A stretch of DNA of 64,000 nucleotides from Phascolarctobacterium sp. (GCA_020024105.1 JAHHUH010000005.1:1-64000), one strand, 5' to 3'; positions 43,531-52,934 are shown, counted from the stretch's first letter. Notes: a model not told the origin generated them from the sequence alone. Numbers and translations are program-made.

Positions 43531-44439
43531 ATGAGCAGATTTTTAGTCATGATGATGCTTTTAGCTGCTTTATTGACCTCCGCTTGTGCCAAGGGGCAAC
43601 CGCAGCAGTCGGCCTATTTTAACCGGGAGCAGGTAGTACAGCAGCATGCTGACTATGCGCAGCTGGAGGAGGGTCGGCAGCAGTATGCTAAGCTGGTGGG
43701 CCAGGAGAAGGCCTATCAGGAAAGATTTAGGGTACAGCTGGAATGCTTACAGGATTTGCAGCAGCTGGAGGCCTTAAGTAGGGCTGATTATGCAGAAGCA
43801 GAAGTTCAGACCAGGATAGCAGAATATATTGCTAGGGAGGATTATGCCCTGGAAAAGCAGTATGCAGTGCTGGACCAGCAGGCAGAGGAAAAATATGCAC
43901 CCTCGCGAAAGGTTCTGGAGGCTCAGGCCCAAAATGAGCTTTTTAATTTGCGCCTAAAACTATACGTGATGAATTTGAAGCCTGAGGAACGGGCTAAGCT
44001 GGAGGAGGAATATCTGGCTACTCGTGGTGCTAGGGAGCAGGATCTGGAAACATGGAAACAGGAACGGCAGAACTATTACCAGCAGGAATTGGATAAGTAT
44101 TGCGTAGCTAGGGAAGGCAGGATTGCAGCTCACGAGCAGCAGCTGCGTGGTAGCTTAGAGCCACAGCCGGTGCGGGCAGAGAGCTTTATTGACCAACTGG
44201 CGTCTGCGCCAGCCTATATTAGAAAGATATTTATTGCTCTGGATGACAAAATTTCCAAACAGCAGGCAGCTAATGCTGCCCTGGAAAAGAAAATCAACCA
44301 GGACGTGGACCTGGCAGTGGCCAAGGTCAGTCATGATGAGGGTTATCCGACTCTTCTTGAAGCTCCACCGGAGCAGGGACAGGCAGTGGATGTAACCCGG
44401 GCAGTCGTTCAGCAGCTGCAGAAAAATAAGGATAAGTGA
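43531..44439 (+). CDS. Coiled-coil lipoprotein, Skp/OmpH-like context
   Basis: A 302-residue predicted lipoprotein: signal with lipobox TSAC near residue 19, then an almost entirely helical, Gln/Glu-rich coiled-coil region (about 30-210) and a shorter helical C-terminus. Position between two Skp/OmpH-family genes and the coiled-coil nature suggest a periplasmic chaperone or spacer, but sequence motifs of the family are weak. The frame is open from 43495; AGGAGG just before ATG 43531 fixes the start. Its end overlaps the next open frame. Confidence 0.8.
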   Translation: MSRFLVMMMLLAALLTSACAKGQPQQSAYFNREQVVQQHADYAQLEEGRQQYAKLVGQEKAYQERFRVQLECLQDLQQLEALSRADYAEAEVQTRIAEYIAREDYALEKQYAVLDQQAEEKYAPSRKVLEAQAQNELFNLRLKLYVMNLKPEERAKLEEEYLATRGAREQDLETWKQERQNYYQQELDKYCVAREGRIAAHEQQLRGSLEPQPVRAESFIDQLASAPAYIRKIFIALDDKISKQQAANAALEKKINQDVDLAVAKVSHDEGYPTLLEAPPEQGQAVDVTRAVVQQLQKNKDK

Positions 44440-44450
44440 GGTCTTTGTTC

Positions 44451-44858
44451 ATGAAAAAGATTATTGCAGGTTTATTAGTAGCTAGTGCTATGTTTACTTT
44501 TGGCTGTGGTGGCCGTAATGCCGAATTTGGCGTAGTAGATTTACATAAGGTACAAACAGAAGCAACCTTCTTTAAAACTACCGTAGAAAATGCTAACCAG
44601 CAGATGGCAGATTTGAATAAAGAAGCCATGAGCGCTATGGAGGGCAAGAGCGAGGAGGAAGCCAAAAAGCTCCTGACTGAATATCAGGCTAAGGCTCAGC
44701 TGATTCAAAGTGAAGCAGATAATAAATTAAAGGCCAGTCTTGATGCAGCTTTAAACCAGGTTGCCAAGGAAAAAGGCTTAGGAGCAATTTTGATTAAAGA
44801 CGCTGTACCTCAGGGTGGTACTGATGTTACCGCTGAGGTTATTGCTAAAATTCAGTAA
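44451..44858 (+). CDS. Skp/OmpH-like lipoprotein
   Basis: A 135-residue predicted lipoprotein with lipobox TFGC near residue 19. The family start EFGVVDLHKVQTEATFF and close KEKGLGAILIKDAVPQGGTDVT match OmpH/Skp, as in the gene at 42981, with a shorter helical hairpin between. The frame begins at GTG 44436, but ATG 44451 (MKKIIAG) gives a clean signal peptide and keeps GTGAGG upstream. It is likely membrane-tethered, unlike the soluble E. coli Skp. Confidence 0.88.
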   Translation: MKKIIAGLLVASAMFTFGCGGRNAEFGVVDLHKVQTEATFFKTTVENANQQMADLNKEAMSAMEGKSEEEAKKLLTEYQAKAQLIQSEADNKLKASLDAALNQVAKEKGLGAILIKDAVPQGGTDVTAEVIAKIQ

Positions 44859-44888
44859 TCATTATTAAGCAACCATAGGAGAGTATAG

Positions 44889-45917
44889 ATGATTGAGAAG
44901 AGCGTTCAAGAATTAGCAGAATTTTTGCAGGGTACTGTAGAAAATGATAATCCGGAAATTGTTATTACCGGTGTTAATGGACTGGTGGAAGCTACTGCTC
45001 AGGATATTTCCTTTGCTGAGCCTCCTCATGTGGAGCATTGTCATTTAAGTAAGGCTGGCGTTATGGTGCTGAGCCCGGCTGACCCTCCCCTGGATGGCAG
45101 ACCTGTTATCCGTGTGGCGAGCCCGAGAGCAGCCTTTGCTACTTTGCTGGAGCTGTTCCGTGCTCCGGAAGAGGTGGAAAGAGTAATTAGCACCATGGCT
45201 TATATTGCTCCTACTGCAAAAATTGGTAAGAATGTAGCTATCCAGCCCTTTGCCGTAATTGAGGCTGATGCAGAAATCGGTGATGGTACTGTAATCTATC
45301 CCCATGTGTATGTGGGCAAGCGTGTCAAGGTAGGCAAGGACTGCACCCTGCGTTCCAGTGCTACCGTCCGTGAGGATTGTGTTTTAGGTGACCGCGTCAT
45401 CCTCCAGTCCGGTGCGGTAATTGGTGGTGACGGCTTTGGTTATATTACCCAAAACGGTAAGCATAGCAGAGTTCTGCAGACTGGTAACGTTATCCTGGAA
45501 GATGACGTAGAGATTGGCAATAATACCTGCATTGACCGTGCTACTGTGGATAGCACCATTGTGGGTAAGGGCACCAAGATTGATAATTTAGTACATTTAG
45601 GTCATAATGATATTTTAGGTGAAAATTGTCTTGTAGTAGCACAGGTTGGTATTTCCGGCAGTGTTACTGTAGGCCATAATGTAACCTTTGCCGGACAGAC
45701 TGGTACCGTAGGCCATATCACCATTGGTGATAATTGCGTCTTTGGTGCACGTTCCGGTATTACGAATAATATTCCCTCCGGTTCCTTCATGGCTGGTTTT
45801 CCCGTACGTCCTCACAAGGAATGGCTGCGTCAGGAGGCAAGCCTGCGCAAGGTTGGCGATTTGTTGAAGCGCGTTAAGGAGCTGGAAAAGCAATTGCAGG
45901 AACTGCAGAAAAAATAA
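44889..45917 (+). CDS. lpxD: UDP-3-O-acylglucosamine N-acyltransferase
   Basis: Third step of lipid A synthesis: adds an N-linked hydroxyacyl chain. The 342-residue protein has an N-terminal uridine-binding domain (1-100) and a left-handed beta-helix of hexapeptide repeats (about 105-320). The catalytic His is in NLVHLGHNDILGEN (near residue 240), and a C-terminal helix follows. It follows the Skp-like genes as in Proteobacteria. Confidence 0.97.
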   Translation: MIEKSVQELAEFLQGTVENDNPEIVITGVNGLVEATAQDISFAEPPHVEHCHLSKAGVMVLSPADPPLDGRPVIRVASPRAAFATLLELFRAPEEVERVISTMAYIAPTAKIGKNVAIQPFAVIEADAEIGDGTVIYPHVYVGKRVKVGKDCTLRSSATVREDCVLGDRVILQSGAVIGGDGFGYITQNGKHSRVLQTGNVILEDDVEIGNNTCIDRATVDSTIVGKGTKIDNLVHLGHNDILGENCLVVAQVGISGSVTVGHNVTFAGQTGTVGHITIGDNCVFGARSGITNNIPSGSFMAGFPVRPHKEWLRQEASLRKVGDLLKRVKELEKQLQELQKK

Positions 45918-45936
45918 CTTAGCGGGTGGTGGAAGA

Positions 45937-46830
45937 GTGCTAGGTTACTATATTGTAAAACTAGTAAGTAAATTAATATGTGTTGCTCCTCAATGGCTGT
46001 GCAGATGGATTGCCAGCTTTTTAGGAGGCGTTGCCGTAGTAGGTGTGCCGAAATGGCGCATGCAGATGGCTAAGGCCAATATCATGGAATGTCTGGGCGT
46101 GGATGCCCAACGGGCTGATGAAATTGCGGAGGGTAGTGTGCGCCGCTTTGGCAGAATGATTGTTGAGGTTTTGCGCTTTCCTCTGCTCAAGCCGGAAAAT
46201 ATCCATGAGCTGGTCAAGGTAGAGGGTCTGGAGCATTTAGAGGCAGCCTACAAGCAGAATAAGGGCGTTATAATGGCTACCGGCCATTATGGCAACTGGG
46301 AGCTGTTAGGCGCTACTGTGGCCCTGAACGGCTATCCCATGCTTTCCATTGCCAGGAAGCAGAATAACGGTCATATGGATAAGCTGATTAATGAGCTGCG
46401 TCAGCAGGTGGGTCAAAAGGTAGCCTATAACCATGGCAAATCCGGCCTTTTGGCTATCAGCAGAATGCTCAGGGCTAAGAACCTATTGGGCATTCTCTAT
46501 GATCAGGAAACCGGTGATAGTCGTTGTCATTTAAAGCTTTTTGGTAAGGATAGCGGTATTCCCTTGGGCGCTGCATCACTTTCCCGTATGCATGGCTGTC
46601 CTATTCTGCCCATCTTCCTGCACAATAATGAAGATGGTACCTGTACTGCAAAAATCCATCCTCCTCTCTATGCACCCAAGACGAAGGATAAGGATCAGGA
46701 TTTGTACTGCGTAACAAAGCAGCTGGCAACGATTTTAGAGCATGAAATAATTAATGATCCGGAAATGTGGTTCTGGGTCCATGATAGATGGAAGGACGGA
46801 CGCGTCCGCTTTGGTGGCAAGAGAAAGTAA
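45937..46830 (+). CDS. lpxL: Lipid A late acyltransferase, LpxL/HtrB family (first copy)
   Basis: A membrane-associated enzyme that adds a secondary acyl chain to Kdo-lipid A. It has 297 residues with an N-terminal hydrophobic helix and the catalytic HX4E motif in TGHYGNWELLG (near residue 117); the C-terminal WFWVHDRWK motif is family-typical. It starts at GTG 45937 and lies between lpxD and lpxC. A second copy lies at 58.6 kb; which chain each adds is unknown. Confidence 0.9.
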   Translation: MLGYYIVKLVSKLICVAPQWLCRWIASFLGGVAVVGVPKWRMQMAKANIMECLGVDAQRADEIAEGSVRRFGRMIVEVLRFPLLKPENIHELVKVEGLEHLEAAYKQNKGVIMATGHYGNWELLGATVALNGYPMLSIARKQNNGHMDKLINELRQQVGQKVAYNHGKSGLLAISRMLRAKNLLGILYDQETGDSRCHLKLFGKDSGIPLGAASLSRMHGCPILPIFLHNNEDGTCTAKIHPPLYAPKTKDKDQDLYCVTKQLATILEHEIINDPEMWFWVHDRWKDGRVRFGGKRK

Positions 46831-46844
46831 AGGAGAGAAGTGAG

Positions 46845-47690
46845 ATGGCTGAAAAAATGATGCAGCATACTATTGCTAAGGAAGTATCCTATTCCGGTAT
46901 TGGTCTGCATTCTGGTAAGGATGTGTTGATGACCTTTAAACCGGCTTCGGAAAATACCGGCATTGTTTTTGTGCGTACTGATTTAGCAGGTAGTCCCCAG
47001 ATTAAGGCTTTGCCGGAAAATGTCAGTTCTACAGTTAAGGCAACTACCTTAAGCGCCAATGGTGCTGAGGTCTTTACCGTAGAGCATTTGATGGCTGCAC
47101 TGGCAATGACGGAGATTGATAACATTTATGTGGAAATGTCTTCTCCAGAGCCTCCCGTGACCGATGGTAGTGCCAAGGTTTTTTGTGAGCTTTTGGACGA
47201 GGCAGGTTATGTGGAGCAGCAGGCAGAGCGTAAGGTTTATGCTGTGGATAAGGAATTTTCTGTGTATGACGGTGACCGTTATATAGTGGTACTGCCCTAT
47301 GACAGCTATAGAATCTCCTTTACCTCCATCAATAAGCATCCCATGTTGGGTACCCAATACTTTGATATTGAGATGAACAAGGAATCCTTCCATAAGGAAA
47401 TCATGGCAGCAAGAACAGTTGCTTTTACTGAGGAGCTGGATATGCTGAGAAAAATGGGCCTGGGCTTAGGCGGCAGTCTGGAAAATGTAGTCGTTTTTGA
47501 CCAGGATAAGATTTTGTCCGTACCCCGTTTTGATAATGAATTAATCCGTCATAAGATTCTTGACGCGGTTGGGGATTTATATTTACTCGGACCTATTAAA
47601 GGCCATGTCATCTGCATGAAAACAGGACATGCTTTTAATTCCCAGATTGCTAAGAAAATTCAAGCATACAGAACCAAGGAGGAGAAGTAA
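46845..47690 (+). CDS. lpxC: UDP-3-O-acyl-GlcNAc deacetylase
   Basis: The committed zinc-dependent step of lipid A synthesis. From ATG 46845 (AGGAGAG at 46831-46837) it has 281 residues. Zinc and catalytic residues are visible: VEHLMAALA (His near 77), the HKILDAVGDLYLLG motif (His and Asp near 230) and IKGH (His near 255). The longer open frame starting at 46788 runs inside the acyltransferase gene and is not the real start. The length is close to E. coli LpxC, with no FabZ fusion. Confidence 0.97.
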   Translation: MAEKMMQHTIAKEVSYSGIGLHSGKDVLMTFKPASENTGIVFVRTDLAGSPQIKALPENVSSTVKATTLSANGAEVFTVEHLMAALAMTEIDNIYVEMSSPEPPVTDGSAKVFCELLDEAGYVEQQAERKVYAVDKEFSVYDGDRYIVVLPYDSYRISFTSINKHPMLGTQYFDIEMNKESFHKEIMAARTVAFTEELDMLRKMGLGLGGSLENVVVFDQDKILSVPRFDNELIRHKILDAVGDLYLLGPIKGHVICMKTGHAFNSQIAKKIQAYRTKEEK

Positions 47691-48134
47691 ATGGCAGTAT
47701 TAGATATAAATGAAATTAAAAAGATTTTACCCCACCGTTATCCCTTTTTGCTGGTGGACAGAATTTTAGAGGTAGAACCTCTGAAAAGAGCAGTTGGCAT
47801 TAAAAATATTACTGCAAATGAAGTACAGTTTTTGGGACATTTCCCCAATGAGCCCATCATGCCCGGCGTACTGCTTTTAGAAGCAATGGCTCAGGTAGGT
47901 GGCGTGGCTATGCTGTATCCCGAAAAAAACCGCGGTAAGATTGCTGTTTTCGCTAAAATTGATAATGCCCGTTTCCGCAAACAGGTTATCCCCGGCGACC
48001 AGCTGGTAACTACTGCCGAGGTAGTTAAAATTATGCGTGGTACCATGGGTATCATCCACTGTGAGGGTAAGGTTGATGGTGTGGTAGCCTGCGAATGTGA
48101 CTGCACCTTTGCTATTACTGATCCTAAAAAATAA
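47691..48134 (+). CDS. fabZ: 3-hydroxyacyl-ACP dehydratase FabZ
   Basis: A hot-dog-fold dehydratase in fatty acid elongation that shares hydroxyacyl-ACP substrates with lipid A synthesis. The 147-residue protein has LPHRYPFLLVDRI with the catalytic His (near residue 15) and HFPNEPIMPGVLLLEAMAQ with the catalytic Glu (near 62). The ATG directly follows the lpxC stop, so expression of the two is tied. The 156 bases after it hold no gene. Confidence 0.97.
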   Translation: MAVLDINEIKKILPHRYPFLLVDRILEVEPLKRAVGIKNITANEVQFLGHFPNEPIMPGVLLLEAMAQVGGVAMLYPEKNRGKIAVFAKIDNARFRKQVIPGDQLVTTAEVVKIMRGTMGIIHCEGKVDGVVACECDCTFAITDPKK

Positions 48135-48258
48135 GAGAAAATAAGTTAAATATTGAAGCCTTAGCGAGATAATGGAACATAATAAAGGAAAACGGACAAA
48201 AGAGGCTGTTTTTGCAGGGCAAAATAAATGTAGATACTGAGATTATAGGTGTATATTG

Positions 48259-48276
48259 TTTAATCGATTGATTAAA
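48259..48276 (+). promoter_or_regulatory. Inverted repeat upstream of lpxA
   Basis: TTTAATC (48259-48265) and GATTAAA (48270-48276) form a perfect 7-base inverted repeat around GATT, 24 bases before the lpxA start. The role is not known; it could be an operator. No good promoter was found in this 156-base gap. Confidence 0.35.
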
Positions 48277-48299
48277 TTTGAAATCGAGGAGTGAAAGAG

Positions 48300-49106
48300 A
48301 TGTGTTCCATAGAAGAATCCGTAAATAAGATTCATGAGACTGCTATTATTCACCCGGATGCTGTTTTAGGCAAGGGTATAGAGGTTGGACCCTATGCAGT
48401 TATTGATGCCGATACCGTTATCGGCGATGGCTGTAAGATCGGCCCCCATGCAGTTATCCATAAATATGCAAAAATTGGTAAAAATTGTACTTTCTTCCCT
48501 GGCTGCTCCATTGGTGCAGAACCCCAGGATTTAAAATTCATTGGTGAAAAGTCCTATACCGTTATTGGTGACGGTTGCACCTTCCGTGAATGCTGCACTG
48601 TAAACAGAGCAACCGGTGAGGGCAACGAAACTCGTATTGGTAATAATATTTTGATGATGGCTTATACCCATGTGGCTCATAACTGCATCGTAGGTAATAA
48701 TGTTATCATGTCCAATGTAGCAACTCTGGCTGGTCATGTTACTGTCGAGGACCGTGCTGTTATTGGTGGCCTGTCCGCAGTACATCAGTTCTGCAAGGTT
48801 GGCCGTAATGTTATGATTGGTGGTATGGCCCGTGTTACTCAGGACGTACCTCCCTTTATGATCGTAGCAGGTGACCCGGCAGTGGTTTCCGGTCTGAACA
48901 GTGTGGGTCTGTCCCGCGCAGGTATGCCGGCTGAGCAGCGTAGTGAGCTGAAGAAGGCCTTCCGCATTCTTTATCGTAGCGGCCTGCCCTTACAGGAAGC
49001 AATCGCAACCATGGAACAGGAATTGGACAGCAGTGAGCCGGTAGAGCATTTAATGCGCTTCCTGCGTACTGTAGAACGAGGCATCATCCGTACACGTAGA
49101 GGTTAA
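48300..49106 (+). CDS. lpxA: UDP-GlcNAc O-acyltransferase
   Basis: First step of lipid A synthesis: moves a hydroxyacyl chain from ACP to the 3-OH of UDP-GlcNAc. The 268-residue protein from ATG 48300 (GAGGAGTGA upstream) has a beta-helix of hexapeptide repeats (about 10-190), the catalytic His in AYTHVAHNCIVGN (near residue 125) and a helical C-terminus. A leading segment of about 10 residues (MCSIEESVNK) precedes the usual first repeat. Confidence 0.97.
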   Translation: MCSIEESVNKIHETAIIHPDAVLGKGIEVGPYAVIDADTVIGDGCKIGPHAVIHKYAKIGKNCTFFPGCSIGAEPQDLKFIGEKSYTVIGDGCTFRECCTVNRATGEGNETRIGNNILMMAYTHVAHNCIVGNNVIMSNVATLAGHVTVEDRAVIGGLSAVHQFCKVGRNVMIGGMARVTQDVPPFMIVAGDPAVVSGLNSVGLSRAGMPAEQRSELKKAFRILYRSGLPLQEAIATMEQELDSSEPVEHLMRFLRTVERGIIRTRRG

Positions 49107-49107
49107 G

Positions 49108-49920
49108 ATGGAAGTATTAGGTGTACTTTCCGGTGTGGGCCATTTGCCCGTAGAGGTAACCAAGTCTGCCAAGAGCTTGGGCTATAGGGTAGTGGTTGTT
49201 GGCCTGGTACCGGGTGTGGATAAAGAATTGGCAACAATTGCCGATGCTTATTATGACATTAATATAGGTAAAATTGGTAAGATTATTTCTACCTTAAAAA
49301 AGAACGGTGTTACCAAGGTAACCATGATTGGTAAGGTTACCAAGGAGGTTCTTTATAAAATTGGTGGTATTATCCCTGATTTGCGGGCTATCAAGATTTT
49401 GACGAGGGTGCCCAATCGCAAGGATGATACACTGATGCTGGCTATTGTGGACGAGCTGGAAAGCGAAGGACTACAGGTGATGAACCAGACAGAGCTGATT
49501 AAGCCTCTGCTGCCCCAGCCCGGTGTCCTTACGAAAAGAAAGCCTACTGCAGCGGAGCTGGCAGATATGGAATTTGGCTTTAAGATGGCTAAGGCCATCG
49601 GTGGGCTGGATATCGGTCAAACCGTAGTGGTAAAGAATTGTGCTGTCATGGCTGTGGAGGCCATTGAGGGTACTGATGCCTGCATTTTACGTGGCGGCTT
49701 TTTAGGTAAGGGCGGCGTGATTGTGGCCAAGGCGGCGAAGCCTTCCCAGGACCAGCGCTTTGATATTCCCGGCTTTGGTCTGGACACGATGAAGTCCATG
49801 ATTCATGCAGGTGCTACCGGCATCGTTATTGAAGCAGGTAATACTCTGATTGCCGATCGTGAAGCAACTGTTGCTTTGGCTGATGAGCATAATATTACTA
49901 TTCTTGTGAAGGAACTGTAA
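49108..49920 (+). CDS. lpxI: UDP-2,3-diacylglucosamine pyrophosphatase LpxI
   Basis: Hydrolyses UDP-2,3-diacylglucosamine to lipid X plus UMP, replacing LpxH. The 270-residue LpxI (DUF1009) family protein has the N-terminal GVLSGVGHLPVEVTKSAKSLGY, the VTMIGKVTKE segment near residue 73 and the C-terminal PGFGLDTMKSMIHAGATGIVIEAG. It begins one base after lpxA. No lpxH-like metallophosphoesterase is in the window, so LpxI is the likely enzyme of this step. Confidence 0.95.
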   Translation: MEVLGVLSGVGHLPVEVTKSAKSLGYRVVVVGLVPGVDKELATIADAYYDINIGKIGKIISTLKKNGVTKVTMIGKVTKEVLYKIGGIIPDLRAIKILTRVPNRKDDTLMLAIVDELESEGLQVMNQTELIKPLLPQPGVLTKRKPTAAELADMEFGFKMAKAIGGLDIGQTVVVKNCAVMAVEAIEGTDACILRGGFLGKGGVIVAKAAKPSQDQRFDIPGFGLDTMKSMIHAGATGIVIEAGNTLIADREATVALADEHNITILVKEL

Positions 49921-49954
49921 AAGAACCGCTGTAAAACTGAAAAAAATGATTTTC

Positions 49955-49990
49955 TTAGCGACCAACAGGGTGTGTTGGTCGCTTTTTGTG
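49955..49990 (+). terminator. Intrinsic terminator after lpxI
   Basis: AGCGACCAACA (49957-49967) and TGTTGGTCGCT (49973-49983) form a perfect 11-bp stem, followed by TTTTGTG. Confidence 0.9.
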
Positions 49991-49997
49991 TTATAAT
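49989..49997 (+). promoter_or_regulatory. Extended -10 promoter for lpxB and the following operon
   Basis: TGTTATAAT at 49989-49997, with no clear -35. It begins directly after the lpxI terminator and about 63 bases before lpxB. Confidence 0.5.
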
Positions 49998-50059
49998 ATA
50001 CAATGAAAAGCTATGAGCATTTTTATAATTGTTGAATATAGAAGCAAGAAGGAGTATTT

Positions 50060-51196
50060 ATGACTAGAATTTTAATTTCTGCAGGCGAAGCTTCGGGAGA
50101 TATCCACGCAGCCGCTGTAGCAGCAGCAATTAAGCAGCTCGAGCCTGAGGCAGAGGTTTTTGGTATGGGTGGCGATGCTCTGCGTAAGGCTGGTGCAGAA
50201 GTTTTATTTGACATCAAGGATCATGGGGTAATGGGCTTTGTGGAGGTAGTACGCAAGCTGCCGGATTTGTTCCAGCTGCGCTCTGATTTTGCCAAGCTGA
50301 TGGATGGACGTAAGCCTGATTGCCTGATTACGGTGGATTACCCCGGCTTTAATATGAAGCTGGCTCAGCTGGCCCATGAAAAGGGTATCCCTGTGGTTTC
50401 TTATATTGCCCCCTCTGCTTGGGCCTGGAACAAGGGCCGGGCGAAGAAGGTAGCCAAGATTGTGGATAAGGTGGCCTGCATTTTCCCCTTTGAATATGAT
50501 GTGTATAAGGAAGCCGGTGCTCCGGTAGAATTTGTTGGTCATCCGCTGGTGGATATCGTCCATCCTTCTATGAGCCGTGCGGAGGCTGAGGCCTGGGTGG
50601 GCAAGCAGCCGGGACGTAAGCTGCTCCTGCTGATGCCGGGTAGCCGTCTGATGGAGATTGAAAAATCCCTGCCCATTCTGCTGGATGCGGCTAAATTAAT
50701 TAGGCATCGACTGCCGGAGGTGGATTTTGTCCTGCCCCGTGCAGATACTATTCCGGAAGCACTGCTGCGGAAGTATATTACAGCAGCCGGCGTGGAGGTA
50801 AAACTGACGGAGGGTCACAATTATGATCTTTTCAGTGTTGCCGATCTGGCTCTGGCTACCAGTGGTACTGTTACTCTGGAGGCTGCTTTATGCGGACTGG
50901 GGAGCGTTATTGTGTATCGCACCTCTCCCGTAACCTATTTTATTGCGCGCCTGGTGGTAAATATCCCCTATATTGGCCTGCCCAATATTGTCGCAGGACG
51001 TGAGGTTTTGCCTGAATTACTGCAGGGCGATTTTACTCCGGAAAAGGTGGCAGACACAGCTCTGGAGCTGTTGGAGCCTGCCCGTCATGCCCAGCTGCAG
51101 CGTGATTTGGCCTATGTGAAGGAACGCCTGGGTGGGTCCGGTGCGGTAATGCGCGTAGCAGAATTAGTACTAAGGATGGCAAAGGAGAAAGCATGA
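50060..51196 (+). CDS. lpxB: Lipid-A-disaccharide synthase
   Basis: Condenses lipid X with UDP-diacylglucosamine to the lipid A disaccharide at the inner membrane. The 378-residue GT19 enzyme has SAGEASGDIHAAAV at the N-terminus, VDYPGFNMKLA near residue 94, SPSAWAWNKGR-like SAWAWNKGRAKK near 119 and the late LATSGTVTLEAAL near 275. Its end overlaps the msbA start (ATGA). Confidence 0.97.
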   Translation: MTRILISAGEASGDIHAAAVAAAIKQLEPEAEVFGMGGDALRKAGAEVLFDIKDHGVMGFVEVVRKLPDLFQLRSDFAKLMDGRKPDCLITVDYPGFNMKLAQLAHEKGIPVVSYIAPSAWAWNKGRAKKVAKIVDKVACIFPFEYDVYKEAGAPVEFVGHPLVDIVHPSMSRAEAEAWVGKQPGRKLLLLMPGSRLMEIEKSLPILLDAAKLIRHRLPEVDFVLPRADTIPEALLRKYITAAGVEVKLTEGHNYDLFSVADLALATSGTVTLEAALCGLGSVIVYRTSPVTYFIARLVVNIPYIGLPNIVAGREVLPELLQGDFTPEKVADTALELLEPARHAQLQRDLAYVKERLGGSGAVMRVAELVLRMAKEKA

Positions 51197-52926
51197 GTCT
51201 ATATATAAGATTGATTAAATATATTGGTTCCTATAAGCTGCGTCTGATAGCGGCCGCTATCTGCACTATTGTCGCAGCCGGTGGTACCATTTACCTGCCC
51301 TGGATTATCAAGGATGTGGTGGATCAGGTTCTGGCAGAAAAGGATGCCGTGAAGCTGAATTATATTTCCATGAGCATCGTATTAGTGTTTATTGTTCGTG
51401 GTATTTTTTACTATGGGCAAAGCTATTTGATGAGCTATGTAGGCCAAAGGGTGGTTATAGATATCCGCAAGGCAGTTTTTGAAAAGCTGCAGCGTTTGAG
51501 CATGGCCTTTTATGATAAAAATAAAACCGGTACCATCATGAGCTATGTCAGCAATGACGTTAGCGCCTTACAGACGGCTATGGTGGATAATATCGTAGAA
51601 TTGATTACGGAGGGCTTTATCCTCATTGCTTCCATTGTGGCTATGCTGTATCTGGACTGGAAGCTGTTTATGTTCACCTTGGCGACCTTCCCCGTAGTAC
51701 TGCTTTTTATAGATTTCTTTGGTAAGAAAATCCGTAAATCCGGTAGTCGTATCCAGGAGGCCACTGCCGACATTACTTCTGTACTGCAGGAGGTGGTATC
51801 CTCGGCCAGGGTTATTAAATCTTTCGTGAGGGAAGCCTATGAAATTAAGCGTTTTGATAAGGAAAACATCAGAAACTTTCGGGCGAATATGAAATATGTC
51901 CAGCTTTCTGCTACTCTGACTCCTACTATTGAGCTGGTAGCAGCTATTGGCGTAACCTTGATTATCTGGTACGGTGGTCATAGCGTTATTGATGGTGAGA
52001 TTACCGCCGGTGCTCTGGTAGCCTTCCTAACCTATGCTGTTAATATTTCTAACCCCATCAAGCGTCTGAGCCGTGTTATTGGTAATATCCAGAAGGCTTT
52101 GGCGGCAGCACAGCGTGTTTTTGATGTTTTAGATTTACCTGAATTGATTACTAATGCACCTCAGGCCAAGGCTTTGCCCAAGGTTAGGGGTAAGGTAGAG
52201 TTTAAAAATGTTACTTTCAAGTACACGGATGAGGACGTTGTTTTGGATAATGTCAGCTTCCAGGCTCAGCCGGGACAGGTGATTGCCCTGGTAGGTCCCT
52301 CCGGAGCAGGTAAGTCCACCGTGGCCAGCCTGTTACCCCGTTTTTATGATGTTAGCCAGGGTTCCATTACCGTTGATGGGCAGGATATCCGTGACGTGAC
52401 TATTTCCTCCCTGCGTGAGCAGGTGGGTATCGTACCCCAGGAGACCATGCTTTTTAATGGTACGGTATATGACAATATTCTTTATGGTCGTTTAGATGCG
52501 ACTCCCGAGGAGGTAGAGGCGGCAGCAAAGGCTGCTAATGCCCATGATTTTATTCTGGAGCTGCCCCACGGCTACGCAACTATGCTGGGTGACCGCGGTG
52601 CTAATATTTCCGGTGGTCAGCGTCAGCGCATTGCTATTGCCCGGGCAATTTTAAAAAATCCTCAAATCTTAATTCTGGACGAAGCTACCTCTGCCTTGGA
52701 TACGGAAAGTGAAAGAGTGGTACAGGAGGCTTTGGACCGTCTCATGATTGGCCGTACCTCTTTTGTTATTGCCCACAGACTTTCAACTATTAAAAATGCA
52801 GATAAGATTTTGGTTTTGGAAAAAGGACGTATTGTGGAGGAGGGTAATCACGCTGAGCTGATGGCTCTGGATGGTTTATATGCTCACCTTCATCGTATCC
52901 AATATCAGAGAAAGGTAGTTGAGTGA
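51193..52926 (+). CDS. msbA: MsbA-type lipid A flippase (ABC exporter)
   Basis: Flips the lipid A core across the inner membrane. The 577-residue half-transporter has six membrane helices (1-310), then an ATPase domain with Walker A GPSGAGKST (near residue 371), signature NISGGQRQRIAIARAI (near 473) and Walker B LILDEATSALD. Location between lpxB and waaA supports the MsbA role over general drug export. Confidence 0.94.
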   Translation: MSLYIRLIKYIGSYKLRLIAAAICTIVAAGGTIYLPWIIKDVVDQVLAEKDAVKLNYISMSIVLVFIVRGIFYYGQSYLMSYVGQRVVIDIRKAVFEKLQRLSMAFYDKNKTGTIMSYVSNDVSALQTAMVDNIVELITEGFILIASIVAMLYLDWKLFMFTLATFPVVLLFIDFFGKKIRKSGSRIQEATADITSVLQEVVSSARVIKSFVREAYEIKRFDKENIRNFRANMKYVQLSATLTPTIELVAAIGVTLIIWYGGHSVIDGEITAGALVAFLTYAVNISNPIKRLSRVIGNIQKALAAAQRVFDVLDLPELITNAPQAKALPKVRGKVEFKNVTFKYTDEDVVLDNVSFQAQPGQVIALVGPSGAGKSTVASLLPRFYDVSQGSITVDGQDIRDVTISSLREQVGIVPQETMLFNGTVYDNILYGRLDATPEEVEAAAKAANAHDFILELPHGYATMLGDRGANISGGQRQRIAIARAILKNPQILILDEATSALDTESERVVQEALDRLMIGRTSFVIAHRLSTIKNADKILVLEKGRIVEEGNHAELMALDGLYAHLHRIQYQRKVVE

Positions 52927-52934
52927 GGTAAGTA

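Noticed and set aside
46788..46844. Extended lpxC start inside the acyltransferase gene
   Set aside because: ATG 46845 has a proper ribosome site and gives the standard LpxC N-terminus.
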